This document shows, in pieces, positions 44,676 through 53,422 of a stretch of 64,000 nt of DNA. Each line of letters opens with the position of its first letter. Positions within the stretch are counted from its first letter, which is position 1. The position numbers and the translations under genes are program-made. The DNA is taken from NCBI RefSeq assembly GCF_000499205.1, contig NZ_AWUK01000011.1:62001-126000 (forward strand), written 5' to 3'. Source of the stretch: Paenibacillus sp. MAEPY2 (lineage in GTDB: Bacteria; Bacillota; Bacilli; Paenibacillales; Paenibacillaceae). The notes under the pieces were generated by a model, which was given only the letters and a program-made list of their open reading frames with translations, did not search any database and had not been told where the DNA came from.

Positions 44676-45221
44676 ATGAATTCTATGGGCGAGGTCATTA
44701 GAAATACCCGCAAAAATCAGAAATTAACACTTAAAGAAGTGGCAAAGGCAGGCTCCATTTCATTATCTTTTCTCAGCGAAATTGAACGGGACAAAGCGAA
44801 TCCGTCGATCAGTGTTCTAAAAAGGATTGCCAATGCGTTGAATGTTAATTTTACTGATCTATTTGGAGAGAAAGAGCAAAGCATCGTTGTGAGAAAAAAC
44901 GAACGTAAACCATTGGTACATTCTGAAGGATCACGTATTACGTGGTATTCCCTTAGCGAGGGAAGTAGAAATAAGATGGGACCCATATGGGGGGTTCTTG
45001 AAGAGGGTGCCACTTCTGGTGATGTTGGTGTAGGACACAGCGAAGGAGAGGAATTTCTGTATGTCCAGTCGGGGTGCTTGGAGTTTATGCTTGGGAATGA
45101 TAGATATACGCTAGAAGAGGGAGATAGTATTTATTACGATGCTAGGACGCCGCATAGCTATAAGAATGTATGGCGAGGAGAGACCCTGGTCATTGCCGTA
45201 TCGACGCCTCCAACATTTTAA
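44676..45221 (+). CDS. XRE-family regulator with cupin domain
   Basis: 181 residues: N-terminal HTH_3 (GEVIRNTRKNQKLTLKEVAKAGSISLSFLSEIERDKANPSISVLKRIANAL) and a C-terminal cupin (GVGHSEGEEFLYVQSGCLEFMLGNDRYTLEEGDSIYYDARTPHSYKN) of the PuuR-like sort, which senses small molecules. AGGAG lies upstream. Divergent from the MBL/hydrolase operon with an operator-like dyad in between, so it is the likely regulator of that operon. Confidence 0.92.
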   Translation: MNSMGEVIRNTRKNQKLTLKEVAKAGSISLSFLSEIERDKANPSISVLKRIANALNVNFTDLFGEKEQSIVVRKNERKPLVHSEGSRITWYSLSEGSRNKMGPIWGVLEEGATSGDVGVGHSEGEEFLYVQSGCLEFMLGNDRYTLEEGDSIYYDARTPHSYKNVWRGETLVIAVSTPPTF

Positions 45222-45406
45222 GTTCAAATTAAAGCGCTTAATTTAATTGTTTAAATCATGCAACCCCGAACTATGCTCATTAGGAATATCCGGCATATAC
45301 GGAAGCGGAAATCCTTAACCAATGTTTGGTTACTCACAAGAATATAATGATTGGATTTGGTGAAACATAACTGGGTAACGACATCGTATTAGGAGGAGAA
45401 TTGAAG

Positions 45407-45925
45407 ATGGGCATTTTGAGTGGCAATCCCAAAAATGAACCACTGCATTATGGAGAAATTTTTAGTGTATGGCAATGCTCCATGGTTGCCAAAGGAGCCG
45501 TTTCCTGTTATCAAGCATTCTTGAATCATGCAGGTGACAAGGATCTTAAGAAACTTCTGGATGATCTGCTGGATCAAGCCAAACTTGAAATTAAAGAATG
45601 TGATACCCTGTTAACCGAAAATGGCATTGCACCTGCCCCAATGTTGCCAGAACGACCTCCGGTGAAATTGGATGATATTCCGGCTGGCGCTAGATTCACG
45701 GATCCTGAAATTGCAGCAAAACTGGCAGCCGATACTTCATTAGGGCTAGTTGCAGCGAGTCAAGTCATTGGGCAATCTATCCGAGAAGATATCGGTGCAT
45801 TATTTGCCAAATATCATGTAACCAAGACGGCACTAGGCGTTAGAATACTGCAAATGAACAAAGAGAAAGGATGGCTAGTGCCTCCACCTCTTCAAATCAA
45901 AAGACCCGAATCTGACGAATCATAA
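45407..45925 (+). CDS. DUF3231 family protein
   Basis: 172 residues, soluble and helical, beginning MGILSGNPKNEPLHYGEIFSVWQ, the family's usual start; the ATG at 45407 has AGGAGG ten bases upstream, so the TTG at 45401 is rejected. Members occur in spore-forming Firmicutes. Here it precedes the manganese catalase, separated by a strong terminator. It resembles a four-helix ferritin-like fold (inference); the function is not established. Confidence 0.88.
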   Translation: MGILSGNPKNEPLHYGEIFSVWQCSMVAKGAVSCYQAFLNHAGDKDLKKLLDDLLDQAKLEIKECDTLLTENGIAPAPMLPERPPVKLDDIPAGARFTDPEIAAKLAADTSLGLVAASQVIGQSIREDIGALFAKYHVTKTALGVRILQMNKEKGWLVPPPLQIKRPESDES

Positions 45926-45960
45926 GTAAATATGTTTTACTAAACGATTAGATTGTATTC

Positions 45961-46000
45961 AGAGACCAAGAATGGAGGGACCTCCATTCTTGGTCTTTTT
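45961..46000 (+). terminator. Terminator of the DUF3231 gene
   Basis: AGACCAAGAATGGAGG and CCTCCATTCTTGGTCT pair around GA; TTTTT follows. Confidence 0.93.
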
Positions 46001-46080
46001 GCTATAATCGCTTGTTTAAAATCATTTGAGAAGGTTAAATACATTTTGAAATTGATCAACTACTTAATGGAGGGATTCAT

Positions 46081-46920
46081 ATGTTTCGACACCAGAAAGA
46101 GTTACAATTTGAGGTAAAAGTAGATCGCCCGGATCCCGTATTTGCACGCCAAGTCCAAGAGGTGCTAGGTGGACAGTTCGGGGAAATGACCGTTATGATG
46201 CAGTATCTTTTTCAAGGGTTTAACTGTCGGGGCGAAGAAAAATATAAAGATATGCTCATGGATATCGGTACGGAAGAGATCGGCCATGTCGAAATGCTCT
46301 GTGCATTGATTAGCCAGTTGCTGGATGGGGCAACCCCTGCTGAGCAACAAAAAGCAGCTGAAGATCCCGTTACAGCAGCCATAATGGGTGGTATCAATCC
46401 CCAACACTTACTTGTAAGCGGTCTGGGTGGTTTACCTACTAACTCTAACGGAGTACCTTGGAACGGTTCATACATTGTGGCAAGTGGTAACCTTCTTGCA
46501 GATATGAGATCCAACCTGCATGCCGAAAGTCAGGGTCGACTTCAAGTGGCTAGACTCTATCATATGACTACCGATGAAGGGGTCCGTGCAACTTTCCGTA
46601 AAATGTTGGCACGTGACCGTTACCATCAATATCAATGGATGGCCGCGATCCAAGAACTGGAGGAGAAGAACGGAGTCGTTGTACCAGCTTCATTCCCACC
46701 TGAGGCAGAACAGGAATCCCAACCTGAAGCTTATGAGTTCTGGAATCTCTCTGAGGGAACTGAATCAGGTGAAGGTTTATGGGCCACAGGGAGTGCACCC
46801 GATGGAACCGGAGACTTCGTGTATATCTCCAAACCTGTTCCAAAAGGACAAATTTACGAGCCTGTCATCCCGGCGACAGAACTTCACCATGATTTGAATG
46901 GAAAAACTTCTGATAAATAA
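46081..46920 (+). CDS. Manganese catalase
   Basis: 279 residues. Decomposes H2O2 at a dimanganese centre in a ferritin-like four-helix bundle. Ligands visible: E35 (QFGEMTVMMQY), E65/E66 and H69 (GTEEIGHVEML), Glu in SNLHAESQGR and His in ARDRYHQYQW. The C-terminal tail (AYEFWNLSEGTESGEG ...) is the usual lobe. Possibly a spore-associated (YdbD/CotJC-like) enzyme. Monocistronic; its terminator is at 46978-47024. Confidence 0.94.
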   Translation: MFRHQKELQFEVKVDRPDPVFARQVQEVLGGQFGEMTVMMQYLFQGFNCRGEEKYKDMLMDIGTEEIGHVEMLCALISQLLDGATPAEQQKAAEDPVTAAIMGGINPQHLLVSGLGGLPTNSNGVPWNGSYIVASGNLLADMRSNLHAESQGRLQVARLYHMTTDEGVRATFRKMLARDRYHQYQWMAAIQELEEKNGVVVPASFPPEAEQESQPEAYEFWNLSEGTESGEGLWATGSAPDGTGDFVYISKPVPKGQIYEPVIPATELHHDLNGKTSDK

Positions 46921-46977
46921 TAGTGTAACAGCTTTAAAATAGAGTAATCTCACGCTGTACCAAATAACTAAAAGAGA

Positions 46978-47024
46978 AAAACCTTAGAGATATTGCACAT
47001 GCAGTATTCTCTAAGGTTTTACTT
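46978..47024 (+). terminator. Terminator of the manganese catalase gene
   Basis: AAAACCTTAGAGA and TCTCTAAGGTTTT pair around a 15-base loop; TACTTTTTT follows. Confidence 0.8.
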
Positions 47025-47118
47025 TTTTATAAGTATACTTATGGTGTTTAGAAATATTCTGAACGGTCAGGGGCACTCTGGGAGTCGCGATTATTGTAAT
47101 TGTATCCTAAGAGGAAGT

Positions 47119-47964
47119 TTAATTAACGTACTTTCCATAATCCGGGATGGCTATTTGATCAAATTCATTAACCAGTTTTTCCAGGCTTGCTGTCAGTAAT
47201 TCACCGGATATCGGCAACCCGTGACCTGTTACAGCGCTGACTGGCTTTAATTCCTTGAGTTTAAGAACAGATTCCTTTGCAGCTCTCCAATCTGTTGTTA
47301 AATAGCGAGGGGGGCCACTGATCTCCAACTCCTGGGTGATTACTTTATACATATATTCTTGCTTCACAGTAGTGAACGCATCACCTGCAATTAATGCTCC
47401 GTCCCGCTTCCGGAAATACGAAACATGACCCGGAGAATGTCCTGGGGTATGAATCCATGTAAACCCTGGCATGTGAGGGACAGTTCCGTCAGAAGGTAAC
47501 GCATGTATGCTGCTCCCAAGGTTTATCGGATCATTTGGGAATGAACCGGACATCTTTGCTACTAAACCACCTTCAACCGTAGGGTCTGGTTCAGGGTAGC
47601 TCTTTTTCCCCGTGAGGAATGGCATCTCCAGTGGATGTGCATAAACGGGAACTCCCCACTTCTTGACAAGTTCTATTAACCCGCCGACATGATCAAAGTG
47701 TCCGTGGGTCAAAATGACCGCTTGGGGTTTGCTATTTACACCAAAACGCGTCTCAATAACAGAGATAATTTCATCTGCTGACTTTGGCATTCCTGCATCA
47801 ACTAAAACGAACTCGTTAGATTCAGGGTAACCCACTAAACAGATATTGACGATTTGAATAGTGCAGCAAAATAAATCGGGCAATACTTCAATCCCAACCC
47901 CATTTCCCATTGAAGTTAGAGGAACAGGTTTGTAATCTGTTCCGTAATTCATTTCTTGTTTCAT
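47119..47964 (-). CDS. MBL-fold metallo-hydrolase
   Basis: 281 residues. HxHxDH motif ILTHGHFDHVGG, second His in HTPGHSPGHVSYF, Asp in LIAGDAFTT and a terminal His in VTGHGLPIS are those of glyoxalase-II/lactonase-like MBL proteins. The start is the ATG at 47964 because GAGGAGG lies nine bases upstream; the ATG at 47973 sits directly on that site. No signal peptide. Divergent from the small WGxxGxxG gene. Substrate unknown. Confidence 0.88.
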   Translation of the reverse strand: MKQEMNYGTDYKPVPLTSMGNGVGIEVLPDLFCCTIQIVNICLVGYPESNEFVLVDAGMPKSADEIISVIETRFGVNSKPQAVILTHGHFDHVGGLIELVKKWGVPVYAHPLEMPFLTGKKSYPEPDPTVEGGLVAKMSGSFPNDPINLGSSIHALPSDGTVPHMPGFTWIHTPGHSPGHVSYFRKRDGALIAGDAFTTVKQEYMYKVITQELEISGPPRYLTTDWRAAKESVLKLKELKPVSAVTGHGLPISGELLTASLEKLVNEFDQIAIPDYGKYVN

Positions 47965-48138
47965 TGGGTGCATCCTCCTCAACATGATTGAGTAACCTTG
48001 CGGTAGTTTTCCCAAAAAGGCTGATTTCCAACAAATAAGGGCATCAAAATAATGACTACAGATCCATAATCATTCATGGAATAATGTCTTGGTTTTAGGG
48101 AGAACTTAATCTCATCACAATCAAAGGAGGTTGGTCTT

Positions 48139-48408
48139 ATGAAAAAACAATTAACAACTGCTGTAGTTTCAGTATTATTGATGGCTACTTTAGCTGTTCC
48201 CGCATCTGCTCACGATGTGAATGAAGCTGCTGTTGATGGAAGAGACAATAACACATACCATTACAACAGCAACAATTATAACCCAAATACCGTAAGAGCA
48301 AATTCAACAGATGACGGTAAACGTATGGACTGGGGATGGCTAGGTTTGCTTGGATTATTAGGTTTAGCTGGAATGCGTAAAAGAGTACCTGACCATTCAG
48401 ACCGATAA
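48139..48408 (+). CDS. Small secreted WGxxGxxG-CTERM protein
   Basis: 89 residues. Sec signal peptide (1-24, ending ASA-HDV), an Asn/Tyr/His-rich middle (NNTYHYNSNNYNPNTVRANS), then DWGWLGLLGLLGLAGMRKR: the WGxxGxxG motif, one short hydrophobic helix and a basic tail. This is the tripartite sorting-like signal seen in Gram-positive CTERM proteins of this type. It may be processed at the membrane by a dedicated protease; the partner is not in the window. AAAGGAGGTTGG upstream. Function unknown. Confidence 0.85.
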   Translation: MKKQLTTAVVSVLLMATLAVPASAHDVNEAAVDGRDNNTYHYNSNNYNPNTVRANSTDDGKRMDWGWLGLLGLLGLAGMRKRVPDHSDR

Positions 48409-48485
48409 TTAGTAATTCACTTCAAGTACAATAAGTTTAAATTCCGTATGTAATATAATTGTTGAAAGTTGATTGATCTGTTTAA

Positions 48486-48523
48486 CAAAAAGAGCCCCAT
48501 CAGAAAACGGATGGGGCCTTTTT
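48486..48523 (+). terminator. Terminator of the WGxxGxxG gene
   Basis: AAAAAGAGCCCCATC pairs with GATGGGGCCTTTTT around AGAAAACG. Confidence 0.88.
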
Positions 48524-48787
48524 GGAGGATAGTGAATGAGTCGAGCCTTTCAAAATCTATAGTTCACTTTTAGACTAACTTTCATAAAATTGGCGAGGAT
48601 CTAAAGTAACAAGTTTCATTAGGAATACACAAAAGACGGTTGAGTCTCGACCAGTTAAAAAGTGGGGTCCCGACGGCGTTAGACCTCGTTACATAGGAGA
48701 TTACGATGGTACAAGTGTTGATTAATGAATCACATACCAGTAACGATACTGATGGTGGTTTCTGGAGCGTTATGGCCAAATTGTTGA

Positions 48788-48860
48788 GGGACAAGAACAT
48801 ATTCCCATTGAAGTCGCTATTTTAGCGGCTGTTTTATTTTATTAATACAAGTCTTGTCCC
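48788..48860. repeat. Repeat family A, copy 4, inside an RHS remnant
   Basis: GGGACAAGAAC (48788-48798) and GTCTTGTCCC (48851-48860) bound ATATTCCCATTGAAGTCGCTATTTTAGCGGCTGTTTT. It is nearly identical to the 26913 copy and lies directly before the RHS frame. The stretch 48524-48787 shows no convincing gene. Confidence 0.7.
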
Positions 48861-48867
48861 AAGCCAA

Positions 48868-49059
48868 GGTCACCAGCTGAATCGAAATGGATACAGCTAC
48901 GGACTAAATAATCCTATTACATTTGTGGATGACGATGATAATAATTCATTTACACTATTTGTTATCGTCTTCGTTGTAAAGGAAGTCTTTAAAAAAGTAG
49001 TCAAAGCTGCTGCTAAAAAGGTTGCTGGAAAAGCAATAAAAAAAAGCAACTCATGGTAA
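48868..49059 (+). pseudogene. C-terminal fragment of an RHS-repeat protein
   Basis: 64 codons without a start: GHQLNRNGYSYGLNNPITFVDDDDNN, then a hydrophobic stretch and KKVVKAAAKKVAGKAIKKSNSW. The LNRxxYSYxLNNPxxxVDxDxN block is the conserved end of the RHS core, after which toxin domains begin; here only a short Lys-rich tail remains. The repeat A copy sits at its 5' edge. Most of the gene is lost. Confidence 0.7.
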
Positions 49060-49082
49060 TAGTAAAGCAAGTAAAAAAACAC

Positions 49083-49131
49083 ACAAAGGGTACAGAAATC
49101 TAGCTGAAGAGCTAGGTTTTTGTACCCTTTA
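49083..49131. terminator. Bidirectional terminator
   Basis: AAAGGGTACAGAAATCTAGCT pairs with AGCTAGGTTTTTGTACCCTTT with few mismatches around GAAG, between the RHS remnant and the LysE gene. Confidence 0.8.
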
Positions 49132-49178
49132 TTTCACTCCACTATGTTGCCTGTTAGATTCTAATCAAAACAGGTCAT

Positions 49179-49808
49179 TTATCGTCGCTGAACAGCCAGC
49201 TTAACGGCAAGTCCAGCGAGTACACCGGACATGATCCAGCGCTGTGCCTTAAGCCATGTCGGGCGCTTTCCGAACCAACTGGCGATCTTGCTTGCTGTAA
49301 GAACAATAAGGAGGTTCACTGTAAAACTGATTAGAATTTGCGTTAAGCCCAGAATTGCACCTTGTGCAAGTAACGAGCCTTTTTCAGGATTCTGAAACTG
49401 AGGTAAAAGTGAAATATACAATACCGCGATTTTGGGATTAAGCAAATTGGTGATGAAGCCCATCAGAAATAGTTTTTTGGGCTTCTCCATTGGGAGAGCA
49501 GTCGGTTCCAGTATAGTCGTAGAGCCAGGCTTAATCATCTTCCACGCGAGCCAAAACAAATATGCCGCTCCTGCCCACTTCATTGCCGTATAGATAATCG
49601 GAACGGTATTGAATATGGCGATTAGCCCCAGCATAGATGCAATGAGATAAACGCCAAATCCCAGCATAACCCCCAACAAAGATATAATGCCGGCCTTACG
49701 CCCTTGCGCAATGGAACGTGAGATCAGGTAAATCATATTAGGGCCGGGAGAACAGACCATCCCCAGTGATACAAATCCAAAAGCAATTAATGTTCCTAGA
49801 CTAATCAA
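49179..49808 (-). CDS. LysE/RhtB-family amino-acid exporter
   Basis: 209 residues, about six transmembrane helices. Family motif GMVCSPGPNMIYLISRSIAQGRKAGIISLLG at the N-terminus and FLMGFITNLLNPKIAVLYISLLPQF in the middle. TTG start with AGGGAGG nine bases upstream. Likely exports an amino acid or homoserine lactone-like solute. Stands alone. Confidence 0.93.
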   Translation of the reverse strand: MISLGTLIAFGFVSLGMVCSPGPNMIYLISRSIAQGRKAGIISLLGVMLGFGVYLIASMLGLIAIFNTVPIIYTAMKWAGAAYLFWLAWKMIKPGSTTILEPTALPMEKPKKLFLMGFITNLLNPKIAVLYISLLPQFQNPEKGSLLAQGAILGLTQILISFTVNLLIVLTASKIASWFGKRPTWLKAQRWIMSGVLAGLAVKLAVQRR

Positions 49809-50020
49809 TGTCGTGTGCCTCCCTATAGAAGCTATAATGTCTAAGGTAGGTTATCATAATTACAAGATGGATGTATAACATTTTAGTATTACACAACCGG
49901 AGGAAATTTAGCGGAGATATAGACTAAATAAAAGGAAAAAACGTTCCGGCTTCACTCACTTTGTGAATATAACGTTATCTGAACGATTCGCAATGATTAT
50001 TTTTTGAAGGGATAATTAAA

Positions 50021-50095
50021 TTGTCGAGGGACAAAATCATATTCCGATTGAAGTCGCTATTTTAGTGGCTTAAGCTAACGGACAGATTAGTCGAA
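50021..50095. repeat. Junction of repeat A left half (copy 5) and repeat B (copy 5)
   Basis: TTGTCGAGGGACAAAATCATATTCCGATTGAAGTCGCTATTTTAGTGGCT is immediately followed by TAAGCTAACGGACAGATTAG. The right half of A is missing, replaced by B. The rest of 49809-50226 shows no gene. Confidence 0.65.
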
Positions 50096-50226
50096 TGGGT
50101 GATAGAATAAAGGAGATTACAATTACAGGAGGACACCGATTTTTACCATTAATATAATACTTTTTATATGATGTAACAAAGGGTACCTGTACTTTAATTT
50201 ATTTTGGAAGTGAGGCTGGATGTGAT

Positions 50227-50598
50227 ATGCATGAACCAATCAGAGTTTATAACACGGCAGTTGAAGCTCTTCTTGAAGTGATTGGAGGCAAGTGGAAGCC
50301 GGTTATTTTATTCCATCTTACCTTTGGTAAAAAACGTAATGGGGAATTGATGAAGCTGATACCTGCCATTACACAGAAGATGTTAACACAGCAACTAAAT
50401 GAATTGATGGAGGCAGGGATCATCTTACGTATTTCCCATAACCAAGTTCCGCCAAAGGTGGAGTATGAGTTAACGGAATATGGGTGGAGTCTTAAAGAGA
50501 TTCTTCATCTGATGTGCAGATGGGGGGATACACATGTAGAAAAGGTTTATGGGGATCGAGGGAAAATCCTGTTCAAACCACCGACTTCTAACCTTTGA
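50227..50598 (+). CDS. HxlR-family transcriptional regulator
   Basis: 123 residues. Winged helix of the HxlR/YodB type: ALLEVIGGKWKPVILFHLTFGKKRNGELMKLIPAITQKMLTQQLNELMEAGII then PPKVEYELTEYGWSL. No conserved N-terminal cysteine of the YodB redox group is visible, so thiol sensing is not supported. Convergent with the PRISE-like gene. The target is uncertain. Confidence 0.9.
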   Translation: MHEPIRVYNTAVEALLEVIGGKWKPVILFHLTFGKKRNGELMKLIPAITQKMLTQQLNELMEAGIILRISHNQVPPKVEYELTEYGWSLKEILHLMCRWGDTHVEKVYGDRGKILFKPPTSNL

Positions 50599-50606
50599 AG
50601 AACATA

Positions 50607-50643
50607 ATAAGCCAATTCCTGATTATTAGGAATTGGCTTATTA
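50607..50643. terminator. Bidirectional terminator
   Basis: AATAAGCCAATTCCT and AGGAATTGGCTTATT pair around GATTATT. Confidence 0.9.
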
Positions 50644-50658
50644 TGCATTATAATTCTT

Positions 50659-51729
50659 TTAAGGGATGATCTTGCGCTCACGTAGGTCTTTAAATATATT
50701 CATAAACATACTTTCAGTTTCAACAAATTCGTAAAATCCGAAACGGCGAGCTTTGGAACCATCTGCGAAAAAGTCATAGTCCCAAGAGAAGACGAAGTCA
50801 CCGAATGCCCAAGAAGAGACAGCTCCATAGGGAGTATTCATTAAACCATACTTTTCAATCATTGAATTCCAAAGTGGTTCTTTATCTGCCATCGTTGTTG
50901 CAAGTGAGAGGGGGAGTGGAGGTGCCGTTTCCAATTCAAAAAAAGCAGCGATTTTGGGCCAAAGTTCATTCCAGCGAAACAGATCACCGTTGGTAATATT
51001 GAACGCCTGGTTGGCACAGCGCGGATCGGTTGCCGCCCAGACTGTCGCACGAGCGAGTAATGATGCATCTGTCATTTCAAGAAGGGAATGAAAAGCTCCC
51101 GGCCTGCCCGGAAAGCGAAGCGCTAAACCAAGCTCCTTAGAGATAGAAGCATATATTCCAATTACCATAGCTAAGTTCATTGGATTACCGAGTGCAAATC
51201 CACATACAACAGACGGGCGCAGGGCTGACCAGGTCCAGTTGCTTTTGGGCTGTCGATTTTCGAGAAACTGCTGCTGATCGACATTGAATTCAGGAGGCAT
51301 ATGATGAGCATCGGTTTCTCTTGCGGGTGTTTTAAATGGACCCAGATGTGCACCGTAAACCTTATAGCCCTGCATTAGACTGATATGTTGAAGGTTTGGT
51401 GCGATCGGTTCGATGGTATTTACTACATTGACAAGCATCGCAAGGTTGGGCTGCACCAGTTCTGCCCAGGTTGGACGATCCTGATAAGCGGCATAAAAAA
51501 TATGAGTAACCGACGTTAGATCAGACAGTTTCGCCTTGGTATCCGCTTCGCTTAGTAAATCGGCCGATATATAACGTAATCTAGGAGTATCTTTCCCTCC
51601 GCGACGCGATACACCAATGATATTCCATTCCGGGAGTGTCATGAGATAATCAATAAGATTTCCTCCAATAACACCTGCAGCACCTATGACAAGTGCAGTG
51701 TAATGGGGAACAGATTGTTCGGTTTTCAA
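50659..51729 (-). CDS. NAD(P)-dependent reductase of the PRISE/SDR type
   Basis: About 356 residues from a TTG at 51729, nine bases after AAGGAG; the longer frame to 51867 is rejected because it crosses this site. Rossmann motif VIGAAGVIGGNL, arginines after strand 2 (VSRRG) that favour NADPH, then SLMQGYKVYGAHLGPF and SALRPSVVCGFALGNPMNL, which resemble the progesterone-5-beta-reductase/iridoid-synthase-like family that reduces enones. Probably detoxifies unsaturated carbonyls. Possibly related to the HxlR gene across the terminator. Confidence 0.85.
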   Translation of the reverse strand: MKTEQSVPHYTALVIGAAGVIGGNLIDYLMTLPEWNIIGVSRRGGKDTPRLRYISADLLSEADTKAKLSDLTSVTHIFYAAYQDRPTWAELVQPNLAMLVNVVNTIEPIAPNLQHISLMQGYKVYGAHLGPFKTPARETDAHHMPPEFNVDQQQFLENRQPKSNWTWSALRPSVVCGFALGNPMNLAMVIGIYASISKELGLALRFPGRPGAFHSLLEMTDASLLARATVWAATDPRCANQAFNITNGDLFRWNELWPKIAAFFELETAPPLPLSLATTMADKEPLWNSMIEKYGLMNTPYGAVSSWAFGDFVFSWDYDFFADGSKARRFGFYEFVETESMFMNIFKDLRERKIIP

Positions 51730-51902
51730 TGGACATTTCTCCTTTCTCTTCTGCTCATTATTGTGGCTGAGAATAAGAGAGATGAGAAGTACGCACCTCA
51801 AAGTGATATAGGAACTCAAAAGTAATATATGTGCAGGTAGTAGGTGCTGGAGCGTACCCATGAACATCCTACACGAGCTACATAATGTAAAATTCTTCGC
51901 TG

Positions 51903-51935
51903 CAATTTCATTAAGCTAACGGGAAACGCTAGTTT
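51903..51935. repeat. Repeat family B, copy 6
   Basis: CAATTTCATTAAGCTAACGGG followed by AAACGCTAGTTTAAT; the flanks keep part of the stem. Confidence 0.55.
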
Positions 51936-52038
51936 AATAAAATTAATAGGGCAGCCAACTGAATCGCTCCGTCACAAATATCTCATTCCGCCTTTGAGGG
52001 TAAAGTTACCGCCATCGATTTTTTGAGAGTTTGAAATG

Positions 52039-52047
52039 TGCTATAAT
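52039..52047 (+). promoter_or_regulatory. Extended -10 promoter of the ArsR-like gene
   Basis: TG-C-TATAAT (52039-52047), a full extended -10 element 50 bases before the ATG; the -35 is poor (TTTTTT at 17 bases). Confidence 0.55.
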
Positions 52048-52096
52048 TGTGTCAATCTTTTAGCAGATGAAATCACAAGAAAGGAGCGGAGTTTTC

Positions 52097-52384
52097 ATGA
52101 CTGAATTATCAGATCATCAGTTTACGTTAATTTCCCGTGCTCTTGCCGAGCCGAGACGTTACCAGATGCTTAAAGAAATCGGCGCTTCGAAAGCCCCCCT
52201 TGCCTGCAGTGTACTCCAAACCAACCATAACGTAAGCGCACCGACCATGTCTCACCATATTAAAGAGTTGGAGACGGCAGGGTTAATCCATGTCATACGC
52301 GAAGGCAAATTTAAAAATCTCGTTCTACAATCCGATACTCTTCGCACCTATCTGGATAGACTCTCGAAAATTGATGCGAATTGA
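52097..52384 (+). CDS. ArsR-like winged-helix regulator
   Basis: 95 residues. [31 protein letters not shown] and [35 protein letters not shown] form the ArsR/HTH_20 winged helix. The ATG at 52097 has AAGGAGCGGAG upstream. No metal-binding CxC is seen, so it is not clearly a metal sensor. Upstream, in the same direction, of the aldo/keto reductase gene, which it may regulate. Confidence 0.88.
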   Translation: MTELSDHQFTLISRALAEPRRYQMLKEIGASKAPLACSVLQTNHNVSAPTMSHHIKELETAGLIHVIREGKFKNLVLQSDTLRTYLDRLSKIDAN

Positions 52385-52425
52385 ACAAACATACCAATTG
52401 AATTCAATTTAAATATTCATCTGGA

Positions 52426-52452
52426 CCCCCTCATGGAACATGAGGGTTTTTT
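52426..52452 (+). terminator. Terminator of the ArsR-like gene
   Basis: CCCTCATG-GAA-CATGAGGG followed by TTTTTT. Confidence 0.85.
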
Positions 52453-52515
52453 GCGTTCGTTTGAGGACGTCTACAAGCGATATATTGTTAATCGAAATTA
52501 AGTTTGAGAGACAAC

Positions 52516-52557
52516 TTGACAATAACAAATATCAATGAGATACTTTTACAAGTATCT
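52516..52557 (+). promoter_or_regulatory. Promoter with overlapping inverted repeat
   Basis: TTGACA (52516-52521) and GATACT (52539-52544) are 17 bases apart. AGATACTT (52538-52545) and AAGTATCT (52550-52557) form a perfect 8-base dyad over the -10 box. It looks like an operated promoter for the reductase at 52739. The rest of the leader to 52738 shows nothing else. Confidence 0.55.
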
Positions 52558-52738
52558 AAGTGTTATGAGATTGTTGGACAAAATTTAAACTTCTCCGGCA
52601 CGTTTCAAGGAGTACGGATGATGATTTCCAAAGGTTAATAGCAGGGTCGCGGGTGTTCAATATGGATAGGGTTCTCCGGATCTTGCAAGAATCCGTAATA
52701 CCTAAGAAGGAAAAGATCTCAAAAAGGGAGGAATTAAA

Positions 52739-53422
52739 ATGTCAGAGCAACAAATTAAGGCATCCGCTTCTGGCAGCATACAAATAGGAAAGGATCTTCA
52801 GGTCAATCGTTTAGGATATGGAACCATGCAATTGACAGGGCCTGGCGTATGGGGAGAACCCGCAGATCCGGAAAGTGCACTGCGCGTTCTGCGGCGAGCG
52901 GTTGAGCTTGGCGTCACATTTATCGATACCGCCGATTCCTATGGCCCTTTCGTTGCTGAACCATTAATTAAAAAGGCTCTTCATCCATATGAGGAGGATC
53001 TTGTAATTGCCACAAAAGCGGGTCTCACGCGTCCCGGACCGGACGAATGGCTTCCGGTCGGACGTCCCGAATACATACGACAACAGGTGGAACTAAGCCT
53101 GCGTCATCTTGGTATTGAGCGTATCGACCTTATGCAGCTGCATCGGATCGATCCCAAAGTACCCCTCGAAGAACAGGTTGGTGAGCTTGCAGTTTTAAAG
53201 GATGAAGGAAAAATACGGCATATTGGTCTCCGCGAAGTCACAGTGGACCAATTGAAAGCAGCGGAGAAAATCACGCCGATCGCTTCCGTGCAAAACTTGT
53301 ATAACTTAGTGAAACGTGATTCGGAGCCGGTGCGACGAAGATTTCAATATTCTTTCACAAATAAAGTGAAGGATTTACAAAATAGAGGAGTGAGATTTTC
53401 ATGCTATTACCTATTGAAGTAG
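52739..53422 (+). pseudogene. Aldo/keto reductase, C-terminally truncated by a deletion
   Basis: 227 codons. The first about 200 residues are a normal reductase: [11 protein letters not shown] (Asp/Tyr), IATKAG (Lys), QLHRIDP (His), [14 protein letters not shown]. The frame then leaves the family: [23 protein letters not shown] and a hydrophobic end, and the last third of the barrel with the NADP-phosphate site is missing. The tail is really the leader of the dienelactone hydrolase gene, which it overlaps by 22 bases. It is therefore a deletion product fusing the body of one gene to the upstream region of the next. Folding and activity are doubtful. Confidence 0.8.
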
